The translations under genes and the position numbers were made by a program. A DNA stretch of 64,000 bases from positions 1-64,000 of the forward strand of contig JAFWYB010000046.1 in NCBI GenBank assembly GCA_017517865.1, read 5' to 3'. Source of the stretch: Clostridia bacterium. GTDB lineage: Bacteria > Bacillota > Clostridia > Oscillospirales > Acutalibacteraceae. Shown piece after piece: positions 32,701 to 44,700 of this stretch; the stretch's first letter is position 1, and the number at the start of each line of letters is the position of its first letter. The notes beneath the pieces were generated by a model, which did not search any database, was not told where the DNA came from, and saw nothing but the letters and a program-made list of their open reading frames with translations.

Positions 32701-35700
32701 AGACCTTGACAGCCTCATCGATGCTATCCTTGTTCTCGTTCAGCCTCTCACACCTGTTCTTCAGGTACTCTTCCAGGGCAAGACTCTCACTCTCCTCTCC
32801 TCTAACGGCGAATATGCAGGTGACTTCGATACAGACGTTCCCGGCGCAACAGATAACGACGACAGAGCAGAAGAAATCGAGTCAGGCGTAATCCTCGGTG
32901 ACGGCTATCTTGAAATCCGTGGCTCAAAGGGCTACGAGCAGGGTATCCTTGCACTCGTAGACGCTCTTGACCTCGACGTTGACGGTCTTCCCACAGCTGA
33001 AGCTTACAACGCTTCAAACGACATTGAAGTGGTTCTCGGTTCAGTTCTCGATATCGTTCTCGCTCTCGTAGACGGTATTGCAGAAGCTCCCATCACATTC
33101 ATTGCTGAACACCTTGCTGGTCTCCTCTACTTCGTAACAGCTGACAACATTTCAGTGCTTGTTGATAACATCATTGCACTCGTTTGGGGTCTCCTCGAAG
33201 TTGTTGAGCCTCTCACAGGTGAAACAGATGCACTCATCGAATCACTCCTCAAGGTGGACCTTGACAATTACATCACAACAGACGGTCTCCTCGATCTTAT
33301 CAACGGTCTTCTTGAAGGCAAGGTTGACCTTGTAATCACTGTTGATATGCTTAAGGAACTCATCGCTGCAATCGGTGAAGCTAAGCCCGCAAGCGAAATC
33401 GGTATCTCCAAGACACCTGTAACAGGTTCAAAGACATACTTCGTAGACGGTCTTCTCACCTTCGCAATTGATACAGTTCTTCCCATCTTCGCAGATGAAG
33501 AAGATGCAGATGCAATCATCAATCAGGTAATCACATATCTCAGCGCTGACGGCGCAGTTGCAGGTATAATCAACTTCCTCAACACTCTTACCACCAAGTA
33601 TGTTGTTGAATTCTTCGCAATCGAAGATCCCGAAGCAGCTCTTCAGAAGCTTCAGGTTAAGTATGCAACAGCAAATAAGGAACAGGGTGAACGCCTTGTA
33701 ACAAAGGCTGAGGCAGATAAGGCTCTCGAGAACCTCGACGCTCTCGTAGCTGAAATCCTTCCCATGGTAGGTCTCCTTGAAGAAGGCGAAACACTCGCTG
33801 ACTTCGTATCAGGTCTCCTTCTCAACGACAAGATGGCAAGCACAATCGTTGGTCTTCTTGCCGGTGTATTCGGCGGTCTCAACTCAGACGTTCTTAACAT
33901 TATCAACATCGTTGGCGATGCTCTCGGCGAAGAAGTAGACATCTCCGTTGCAACATATAAGCAGGATGCTGATATCGCAGGCTTCTTCGGTGAAGCTACC
34001 ACATGGGCAGAGGTAACAGAAGCTTATACCGTAGACGGTAAGGCTGATTACACCTACGCTTGGGGTATTGATGCTCTCACAACAACAGATGCTAAGATCG
34101 AAAGATTCGTAGCTATCCTTACATCTTTCCTCGCTCCCATTGATTTCGTTCTTGAAGTTCTCCTTGCAGGCGGTACAGCAACCGGTAATGCAGCAGATGC
34201 AGATTCAATCAGCGCATTCAAGGAAATCAACATCATGGGCGGCAGCGGCTACAACTACGCTATCATTCCTCTTATGGAAGCTCTCGGCGTACCCGCTGAC
34301 AAGATTCTCACTCAGGCAGAATACGAAGATCAGATAGAAGCAAACGGCACTCTCAGCTACATCCTCGAGACAGTTCTCAAGTATGTTGTTGCAGGTCTTG
34401 ATGCTCCCGTTAACTTCGTTCTCAGCCTCATCGGCAACCTTGCATACACAATCAGCAAGGACGGCCTTACAACAATCGTCGGCAACCTTATTGCTCCCGT
34501 AAGCGCACTCATCAAGTCAATTGAAGGCGTACTTCCCGTAGCTATTGTAATTGAACTTGATAAGATCTTCGCTGAAGCAGACGCTGACGGCAAGAAGCCT
34601 TCAGTTCTCACCTTCGCAATGGGCGACCAGGTTGCAGAAGGCAACTACAACGTAGGTCTCACACTTGACCTTGACGGTGCAACCCTTGAAGACCTTATAG
34701 ATACAGTTATTGCCAAGTATGCTTCAGACCTCGGTCTCAACCTTGACCTCAGCTTCCGCGATCTCGCAGCAGGCTCAGCTAAGGTTGACGCAAACGGCGC
34801 AATTATCTTCAACAATTCAAAGGTTAATGCAAACAACACTGTTTGGGATATTCTCAACGGTACATGGGGCAAGAACATCGAAGGTGATCCTGCTGATACC
34901 ATCATCACACTTCTTGATATGGTACTCACAACAGAAAACATCAACGCTGTTCTCGGTCTCGTACTCAAGGATAAGACTCTCGACGAAACAATCGACGGTC
35001 TTCTTGACGGCAAGCTCGGCGTTCTTAAGGACGTTGCAAACACAGCTATCAACGATCCCGCACTCCTTGTTGACACCGTTATTAAGGTACTCGCTGCAAC
35101 AGATTACGAAGTAGAAAACCTTGCTGTTCTCTACGATACTCTTGCAGCACAGCTTGAATACACATACAGCACAGAAATGCCCAAGTCAAAGGTTGAGCTC
35201 GCTCTTAACAAGCTTGATGCAGTTCTCAACAACGCTATCGACGATGTATTCGTAATCCTTAAGGACCTTGACAATATGCCTGCTCTTATCACTGATATCG
35301 CTAACAGCGGTAAGACCGGCAATATCACAGAGCTCGTTGAATGGGTACTCGGTGAGTATGCATTCACAGACGACCTTATGAACACCATCGTTGGTGCTAT
35401 CGCAGGCATCTTCGCAGGTATGGACGCTAACACCTTCAAGACTGTTAATGACATCCTTGTTAAGGCTCTCGGCGTAAGCATTGACCTTGCAGAGTTCAAG
35501 AAGGGCACATATCTTGCAGCATACTTCGGCGAAGCAACAGCTTGGTCAGAGGTAACTGTAGACAAGACATACGAATGGGGCTTTGCAACTGCAACAGCAG
35601 CAGAGAAGGAAGAACTCTTCATCGATATCATCCTTGAAGTAGTAGCTCCCTTCAGCAAGGTTCTCGACTTCCTCTTCAGAGGCGAAAACGTTAAGATTCT

Positions 35701-38700
35701 CATCGACGGCCTTGAACTCAAGGGCGGCAACGGCTGGGCTAACGTAATCGTACCTCTCGGTAAGGCTCTCGGCATTGAACTTAATGCAAACGAGGCTTCG
35801 GCAGTTGCATGCGTAGAATCACTTCTCCGCGGCATCCTCGGCCTTGTTGACAGAATCGGCGCAGCTCCCATCAACACAATAGTAGACATCGTAGCAGGTC
35901 TCTCCTACTTCCTTGCTTCTGACGGTGTTGACGAAGCTGTTAACGGTATCCTTGCTCCCATCACAGGCTTCCTTTCACTCCTTGGTGCTATCCTTGATAT
36001 GGACGATGTAAACGCACTTCTCAAGGGTCTCATCGGTATGGACCTTGACGACATTGCAGACATCGCAGGCGATAAGGGCGAAAAGCTTGTTCAGGGTGTA
36101 AATAACCTCATCAACGGTCTCAAGTTCACAGATACAGCAACAGGTGCTGAGTCATATCTCAACCTTCTTCCCGCTGACTTCTTCGAAAAGATTGCTCAGT
36201 ATGCTATCACATACGACGAAGCAGCCGTTGTGACTCTCACAGAAGACGAAGTTGGCTATGATTATCAGCCCAACCACAAGCATGTAACAGACTTCGAGGT
36301 TGACGGTGCAGACGGTCTTATGTATGTACTTTCAACAGTATGCTCAACAGAGTTCCTTGAAGCTCTTGCTACTAAGCTCGGCATCAACACTGAAACACCT
36401 GACCTTGTTGGTAAGATCATCCTCGGTCTTGCAGGTAAGCAGGATTCAATCGTTGACATTATCGTAACTCTTCTTACAGATTACACTGTAGAATACGAAG
36501 CATACACACGTCAGCCCATCGACAAGATTGATGTTGACCACATTGATCCTATGGACGAAGAAAGCATCAAGACAGCTCTTCAGGCTATTGACGCTCTTGT
36601 TGCAGCTCTCGTTCCCATGTTCGTTAAGGTTGACGGCCAGAGTGTTGATTCACTCAAGGGTCTCCTTACAGGTCTCCTTGCAGATCTCGACATTGCTGAC
36701 CTCATCATGGGCGCACTTGTACCCGCAATTGCAAACATTGACCTTGACACAATCGTAGGTTATGTTGAAGATCTCACTAACCTTAAGGGTCTTGACCTCA
36801 GCCCCGCAGCATTTGCTAACGGCCGCTTCGGCTCTAAGCTCGGTGAATTCATCGGCGAAGCTGAAACATGGGCAGAAGTACGCGATGCACGCTTCACAAA
36901 GGGCGCAGACGGCAAGTACACAATCAATGAATTCGATTGGAACCTTGAAATGAATAAGGGCTTCGACGGTCTCGTTAAGTTCATCTGTGACCTCGCAATG
37001 CCTCTTGATAAGGTACTCGAACTCCTTCTTGTTGGCGAAAAGCTTATCGTAATTCCTGACGAGACAGCAGGCGACGTTGTTGCAGGCGAATACGACCACA
37101 TCGAAATCGTTGGCGGCGAAGGCTACAACTACGCAATTATTCCTCTCCTCGAAGCACTCGGTATTGAAGCACTCAGCAAGGCTGATTATGTAGCTCTTGC
37201 TAAGGGTACTGCAAGTGTTGACGGTAAGGGTCACCTGTATCCCATCCTTAACGCTATCATCGGTAAGGTTGATACACTCCTTGACGCTCCTCTTGCAACT
37301 CTCCTTCCCATGCTTGCAAACCTTGCATACTTCGTAGGTACAAACGGTATTAACAACATCGCTAAGAACCTCCTCGCATTCGCTAACTATCTTGTTCTCA
37401 AGATCGATCCTATATTCCATATCGGTGTTAAGGTTGACCTTGGTGCAGAAACAATCTTCGAATACGAGCTCGGCGACGAAGAAGGTAAGAATGTTGCTGC
37501 AGGTGTAAACATCAATGTTGACCCGACAGACCTTGTAAATCTTGTAAACGATCTGCTTGCAGACATCAAGATCAACGACAAGGCTCTCGGTCTCACACTC
37601 AACCTCAACTGGCTTGACGTGGCTGCTAAGATGGCAGCAGTTGATGAAAACGGTGATCTCATTGAAATCCCGACAGCTCAGGTAACTGCTGACGGTACAC
37701 CCGCAACATGGTATAACATTATAGGTGATGCTGAAGATACCTTCACAACACTTATCAATACAATCCTCACAGATGCTAATACTCTTGCAATCGCAGACCT
37801 CATCAGCGGTCTTCTCGAAAATGCAAACCTTGAAGTTGAAGGCCTCGACGTTAAGGGTCTCATCAACGACATCATCTACGAGCAGAACGGTATTAAGGAA
37901 CTCATCGCTGCAGTGGTAATGCTTCTCAGCGGTCAGTACGACATCACTAACTACGATATAGTTTACAAGTTCCTCGGTGAAATTGCTGAAAGCGCAAACA
38001 ACGGCACTCTCAACACAGCAATCGAAAAGCTTGACGCTATCATCACACGTGAAGTTGTTGAAATCATCCCGATGTTCATCGGTGAAGATGCAACAGGCAT
38101 CCTTAAGACTCTCCGCGATGCATGCACAGCTGACGGTGTAACAGACCTCAGCGATATGATCGATTATCTCCTTAAGTCACTTCTCTTCACAGAAGCTAAC
38201 TACGATAAGCTTATCGGTATTCTCGTTAAGGCTATCGGCGGCTTCCTCACTGCAGATCTCTGCGGAACACTTAAGGATATCCTCGGCATTGACCTTGCTC
38301 CTGCAGCATTCGCAGCAGCAACAGAAAATGCAGATATCATCGCATACGTAGGCACAAGCGCAAGCTGGGCAGACGTATGGACAGCACACAGCACTGACGG
38401 TGTAGCAAATGTTTACGATTGGAATATCGAAACATCAGATGACTTCATCGACGCAGTTCTCGATCTTCTCAAGCCGCTTAACGGCATACTCGACTTCATC
38501 TTCGCGAACGGCTCAATCAAGCTTCTTCCCGATGGTGATACAGCAGCTGTTACACTTCCCGGCGGCAACGCATACAATAAGGCAATCGTGCCTCTGTTCA
38601 AGGCTCTTGGCGTTGACCTCGCTGAAGCAGCAACAACATCCGCCGGTCTCGATAACCTCGTTGAAGGTCTTATCGGTGAAAACGGTCTTGTTAATAAGCT

Positions 38701-41700
38701 CGGCGCAGCTCCTCTCAAGACAATCTTTGAGCTTGTTGCAGGTCTCTCATACCTTGTAGCAAACGAAAATCTCGAACCCATCATCAAGAATCTCCTCGCA
38801 CCCGTATTCTCAATCCTTGATCTTCTTGAGCCCGTAATCTCAAGAGAACAGATTGACGAAATTCTTAAGGGCTTCATCAAGATCGGTGGCAAGGCATACG
38901 GTCTTACAGATCTCCTTGGCATCAGCGGCAACAACGGTGCAAACCTTGTTGAGCTTGTAAATGCTCTTATCGGCGGCTTCGAGGTTAAGAACGACAAGGG
39001 TGAGGTTGTAGACGTTATCAACCTTCTCAAGTCAGACTTCTTCGTAGAACTCTCCAAGCACGCAGTTGACGTAACAACTCCTGCAGGCCTTGTAGATCCC
39101 GACGACATCGGTACTGTTGTAACAGCATGGACATACGATTCAGCTGAAACTCTTATGTTCATCCTCGACACAGTATTCAGCGAAGACTTCCTTAAGGTTC
39201 TTGCTAACATGATAGGCAAGGGTGAGCAGAATACAATCACAACCATTATCACAGGTCTTGCTGATAAGGAAATGTCAGTGGTTGAGCTCATCACAATGCT
39301 CCTTGACAATTACGATATCTCTTATAAGAAGATTCCTCAGGCTGACCTTGAGGGTGATGCAGCCGACTACACAGCATTTGCAGAAAATGCTGCAGAAGTT
39401 AAGGATAACCTTCCCGGCGCAATCGCCGCAATTGACGGTCTTGTTCCCACCGTTCTCAGCTTCATTGAGATCAACGGTAAGAAGTACGCATCACTCGATG
39501 CACTTGTGAACGACCTTCTTGCAGGCGCAGACCTCGGCGGTCTCCTTATGGAACTCCTTGTACCCGTACTTGCAGATCTTGACAACAACGAAAGCCTTGA
39601 TCTCGATGCAATCCTCGGTTATGTAAATAACCTTACAAATCTCAACATCAAGATCGATCCTCAGACCTTCAAGACCTCAGCTAAGTTCGGTTCCAAGCTT
39701 GCTGACTTCATCGGCGAAGCTCAGACATGGGCAGAAGTTCGCGATGCACACTTCACAAAGGGTGAAGACGGCAAGTGGACAACAGCATATAACTTCGGCA
39801 TCAATACTCTTGACGACGTAGTTAAGTTCGCTGCAGACCTTCTTATGCCTCTCGACATAGTATTCCAGGTACTTCTCGGCGGTAACCAGATTATCGCTCT
39901 CGAAGACGAGGATACAGTTCGCCGTGCAGACATCAGAATCAACGGTGGCTTCGGCTACAACTATGCACTCATTCCTCTTCTCGAGGCTCTCGGTGCAACA
40001 CCCATCAGCCAGGCTGAATACGATGCTAAGATTGCTGCAGACGGTGCACTCAAGCCCGTACTCGATATGATCGTAGAAAGAGTAAATGAAATCCTTGAAG
40101 CTCCCGTAAGTGAGGTTCTCGGCCTTCTTGCAAACCTCTTCTACTTCATCGGTTCAGACGGTATCAACACAATCGTTTATAACCTTGTTGCTCCCGTAAC
40201 AGAGCTTCTCGACAAGGTATGCGAAGTATATCCCATCAGCATATACGTTGGTATTGTTGACGGTGCATTCAAGGCAGACTTCGATATCGAAAACAAGAAG
40301 GGTCTTGCTCCCGGCTTCGTATTCGACATCGGTGCAGACGATCTTGCAGCACTCATCAGCGGCCTTCTTGACGGAATCGAAATCAACGGTGAAAAGCTTG
40401 GTCTCACTCTCAACCTTGACTGGCTCGCACTTGCAGCTGCAATGGCTAAGAGAAACGGCAACGGCGACATCATCTACACCAACTCTGCAATGGTTTACGA
40501 ATATAAGAACTCCAAGGCAGAAGGTGCAGCAGATGTTAACGATCCTTACAAGAACATCTCCGGCGAAGCTGCAGATGCACTTGTAACTCTCCTCAATACA
40601 ATTCTTACAGCAGAAAATGCTGCAGTTATTGAAGACCTTGTTCTCGGTCTCCTCGGCGATACAGAGCTTCCCACAGAGGTTGAAGACCTCATCAGCAAAG
40701 TACTCGGTGACGAAGACGGTCTTGTAAATCTTATCGGTACTGTAATCCTTGTTCTTACAGGCGGTTACGATATCCATACTCTCAACCTCATCTTCAAGTT
40801 CCTTGGTGATGTAGATTACGACGTTGATAATGCTGACGAAGCTATCGAAACTCTCGACAGACTTATCGGTAAGGCAGTACCCGTTGTTCTTCCTCTCATT
40901 GCAGGTGAGAACCCGACAGGTATTCTTAAGGATATCTCAGATGCAGCAGCTAATGTTCCTGAAGGTACTCCCGTTCTTACTCACATCATCAACACTCTCC
41001 TCGGCGATCTCGTATTCACCGACGAGATGATGAAGACAATTACAGACCTTGTAATCGGCACAATCGGCGGCTTCCTTACAGAGGATCTTTGCGGTACTCT
41101 TAAGGACATCATCGGCATTGACCTTTCACCCAAGGCCTTTGCAGATGCAAGCAACAACAATATATTTGCAGCATACATCGGTGATGCTAAGAACTGGGCT
41201 GAGGTACAGGCTGCCCATAAGACAGATGACGGCTACGAAGCTATCTTCACAGGTGTTGACACTCAGGCTGAATTCCTTGACGCTGTCTGCGCAATCCTTG
41301 AAGCAGTAGAGCCCGTACTCGCATTCCTTCTTACCGGCGGTGACCTCACAATTGCAGGCGGTTACATTGCTGATTCAAACATCAAGCTTCTTGGTAACAA
41401 GGGTTACGAAAATGCTGTTCAGTATCTCCTCAAGGGTCTCGGTATCGAATACAAGGCTCTTCAGAGCGGCGACAACGCTGTTGATGCTCTCAGATACACA
41501 GTTGAAAGCATTCTCGGTCTTGTTGATGACCTCGGCAAGGCTCCCTTCGATACAATCCTTTCACTCGTAGCTAACCTCAGCTACCTGATTGCAAACAACG
41601 GTATTGAAGTAATTCTCACAAACCTTCTCTCACCTGTACTTTCACTTGTTGACGCACTTGAAGGCACAATCTCGAGAGCAGAGCTCGATGCACTCATCGA

Positions 41701-44700
41701 AACATTTGTAAACGTTACTCTTCCCAACGGTAAGAAGCTTAACCTTACAAATATCCTTACAATCGCAGGCGATAACGGTAAGATTCTCGTTGACCTCATC
41801 AACGGTCTCCTTCCCAATATCGAAATCAAGGATGAAAACGGCGAAGTTCTTCACGTAATCAATGCTCTTCCCGACAGCTTCTTTGTAGACCTTGCCAAGG
41901 CTTCAATTGAAGTAACAGAATTTGCTGATCCTGCTAAGACAGCTATCGGCGATGCTGTTAAGACTTGGGATGTAAGCACAGGCGACGCACTTGTATACGT
42001 TCTTAAGACAGTTCTTACAGATGACTTCCTTGAAATCCTCTGCACAGCACTCAACCTTAAGGCTACAAACGATGACGGCACAGACAATATGGTTTACGGC
42101 ATCATCACAAGCCTTGCAGGTAAGGACGAAGCAGTTCTCGACGTTCTTCTTTCACTCCTCGTTGAATACAGTGTTGTATACAGCGCATATGTGATCGAAG
42201 ATGAAGATAAGCCCGTACGTCTTGATGAAAACGGCAACCCCGTTGATACAAATACAATGGGCGACCTCGTTGCAAATCTTGACGCACTTATCCCGACAGT
42301 TCTCGGTCTTGTAGGCCTTAAGGACAGCAACGGTGAAGCAGTGACAGATCTTAAGTCCTTCGTAACAGATCTCCTTGTAAATGCAGATCTCGGTAAGGTT
42401 CTTATGAATCTCCTTGTTCCTCTCCTTGCAAACCTTCCCGCAGAAACAATTGATACTGTTCTCGGTTATGTAACAGAGCTTACAAACCTCACAGACCTTG
42501 ACATTTCACCCGTAGCATTCGCTACAATGGGCAACTTCGGCTCTAAGCTCGGCGACTTCATCGGCGAAGCAAAGACATGGGCAGAGGTTCGTGATGCACG
42601 CTTCGATAAGGTTGTTGACGAAAATGGCGCAGTAAGCTATACCATCAAGCCTTACGACTTCGGCATCAATGAAGTTTACGACCTTGTAAACTTCGTAGCA
42701 GATCTTACCGCTCCTCTTGACTGCATCCTTGCTCTCCTTCTCCAGGGCGGCAACAACCTTGCAGTTCTTGACGAAATCAAGGTAATGGGCGGCAACGGCT
42801 ACAACTACGCAATTATCCCGCTCCTTGAAATCCTCGGCGTTGACGCTATGAGCCAGGATGCATACAACGATGCAGTTGAAGCAAACAACGGCAGCACTCT
42901 CTACCCGATCCTTACTCAGCTTATCGATAAGGTATTCGGTACAGACGGCGTTCTTGAGAATCCCGTAGGCTGGCTTGCAGACATTCTTGCAAATCTCTGC
43001 TATGCTCTTGCAAACGGTCACCTCACAACAGTTGTTGATAACCTTCTTGCACCTGTTAATATGCTTGTTGCTAAGGTTGATAAGATTGTACCTGTTGCAA
43101 TCTACATTGATCTTGCATACCTCGGCGCAGAGCAGACCGAAACAAATAAGATTCTCAACCTCTTCATCGGTGAAGCACATCCCGGTGTTGAAGCGGGTAT
43201 CCACGTTAACGTTGACGGCGATGCAATCGCAAGACTTCTCAGCAACCTTCTCCAGGGCATCAAGCTCAAGGATAAGAACGGCAATGAATTTGCTCTCGTT
43301 GGTCCTGAAGGCATTGACCTTGATTGGGAACAGCTTGCTCTTGAAGCAGCAGCCGGTGAAAACGGCAAGGTTGTATTCGAAGCAACTAACTTCGTAACAA
43401 CTCTTGACAGCTACACAGGCGTTGCATACAAGACTCTTAAGGGCGACGAAGGCGAAACCTTCATGACTCTTATCTCAACAGTTCTTGAAGCAATCGACGT
43501 TAAGGAACTCCTTGTAAATCTCGGCGTTGAAATTCCTGAAGCATTCCAGGGTCTCATCGACGAAATCATTGAGCATCCCGAAAAGATCGGCGACATCATT
43601 GGCGGTCTCTTCGGCGACAGCGACAGATACCAGCCCGTTCAGAACAGACCTGTTGATGTAAGCGCAACGGTTGATTACAGCAGTTACCTCACATTCACAG
43701 AGGAAAATGCTGATACAATTGCAAGCAACATCGACAAGCTCGTAGCTGACATTCTCAGCCAGACAGAGTTCGGTTCACTCAGAGGTCTTATCTCCGGTTA
43801 TGTAAATAACGATATGGTTAACAGCCTCCTTGATAAGATCTTCGGCCTTCTTGCAAGCGACTCAGTAGCCGGTATACTCGGTACTGTTAAGGATCTCGAG
43901 TTCTACGTCAAGAACGTAGGTGACGAGGGTCAGGGCACACGCCTTGTAATCGACCTTACACCTTACGGCTTCAAGACAGCAGTTGAATCTCTTGATCTTG
44001 CAGGCAAACACAGCTACATGAAGGGCTTTGCAGCTAAGCTTGCTAATGCAACAGAAGAAACCACATGGGCAGAAATCGGCTCAATGGCTGGCATCAACTG
44101 GGGCATTGCAAACGGCGACATTACAGCATTTGTAAGAGCATTCGCCGGCGTACTCACACCGCTTAACGGTATCCTCGAGCTTCTCCTTATGGGCGAAGGC
44201 AGAGCACTTAACGTTCTCGGTCTTGTAGATATCAAGGGCGGCAACGGCTACGATTACGCAATCATCCCGCTTCTTGAAGCATTCGGTCTCACCTCAGCTC
44301 AGGTTAAGACTCAGGTACAGTATGCACAGGCAGTTGTAAACGATGAAACTCAGCTTCTCGGTTATATCCTTGAAAGAGTTGCATTCTTCGCTAACAACCT
44401 TCTTGAGAAGCCCATTGATACACTTCTCACAATTCTTCCCAACCTTGCATACTTCTTCAGCAACGACGGTCTCCTTCTTACTGTGAAGAACCTTCTTGCT
44501 CCCGTTTACGGTATCCTTAATCTTGTACTTCCCATGCTTGGCATCAAGCTTGAAGATTATCTCGAACTCGAGAAGCTTCTCAACAGCATCGACATCGGTA
44601 TCCCCGTATTCGGTCTCAAGTACAACTTCAGAATTCCCGAAATTGATTGGGTAGAGCTTGTTGAACTTGGCGGCGCTAAGGCAGAAGAAGTTTCAACCTC

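Noticed and set aside
38413..39309. A 298-codon open frame on the minus strand inside the giant gene, and similar ones at 35131-35889 and 36650-37420
   Set aside because: They have no ribosome sites, recur in equivalent places of the repeat units, and have a Ser/Arg- or Cys/Val-rich composition typical of antisense shadows of a strongly codon-biased gene.
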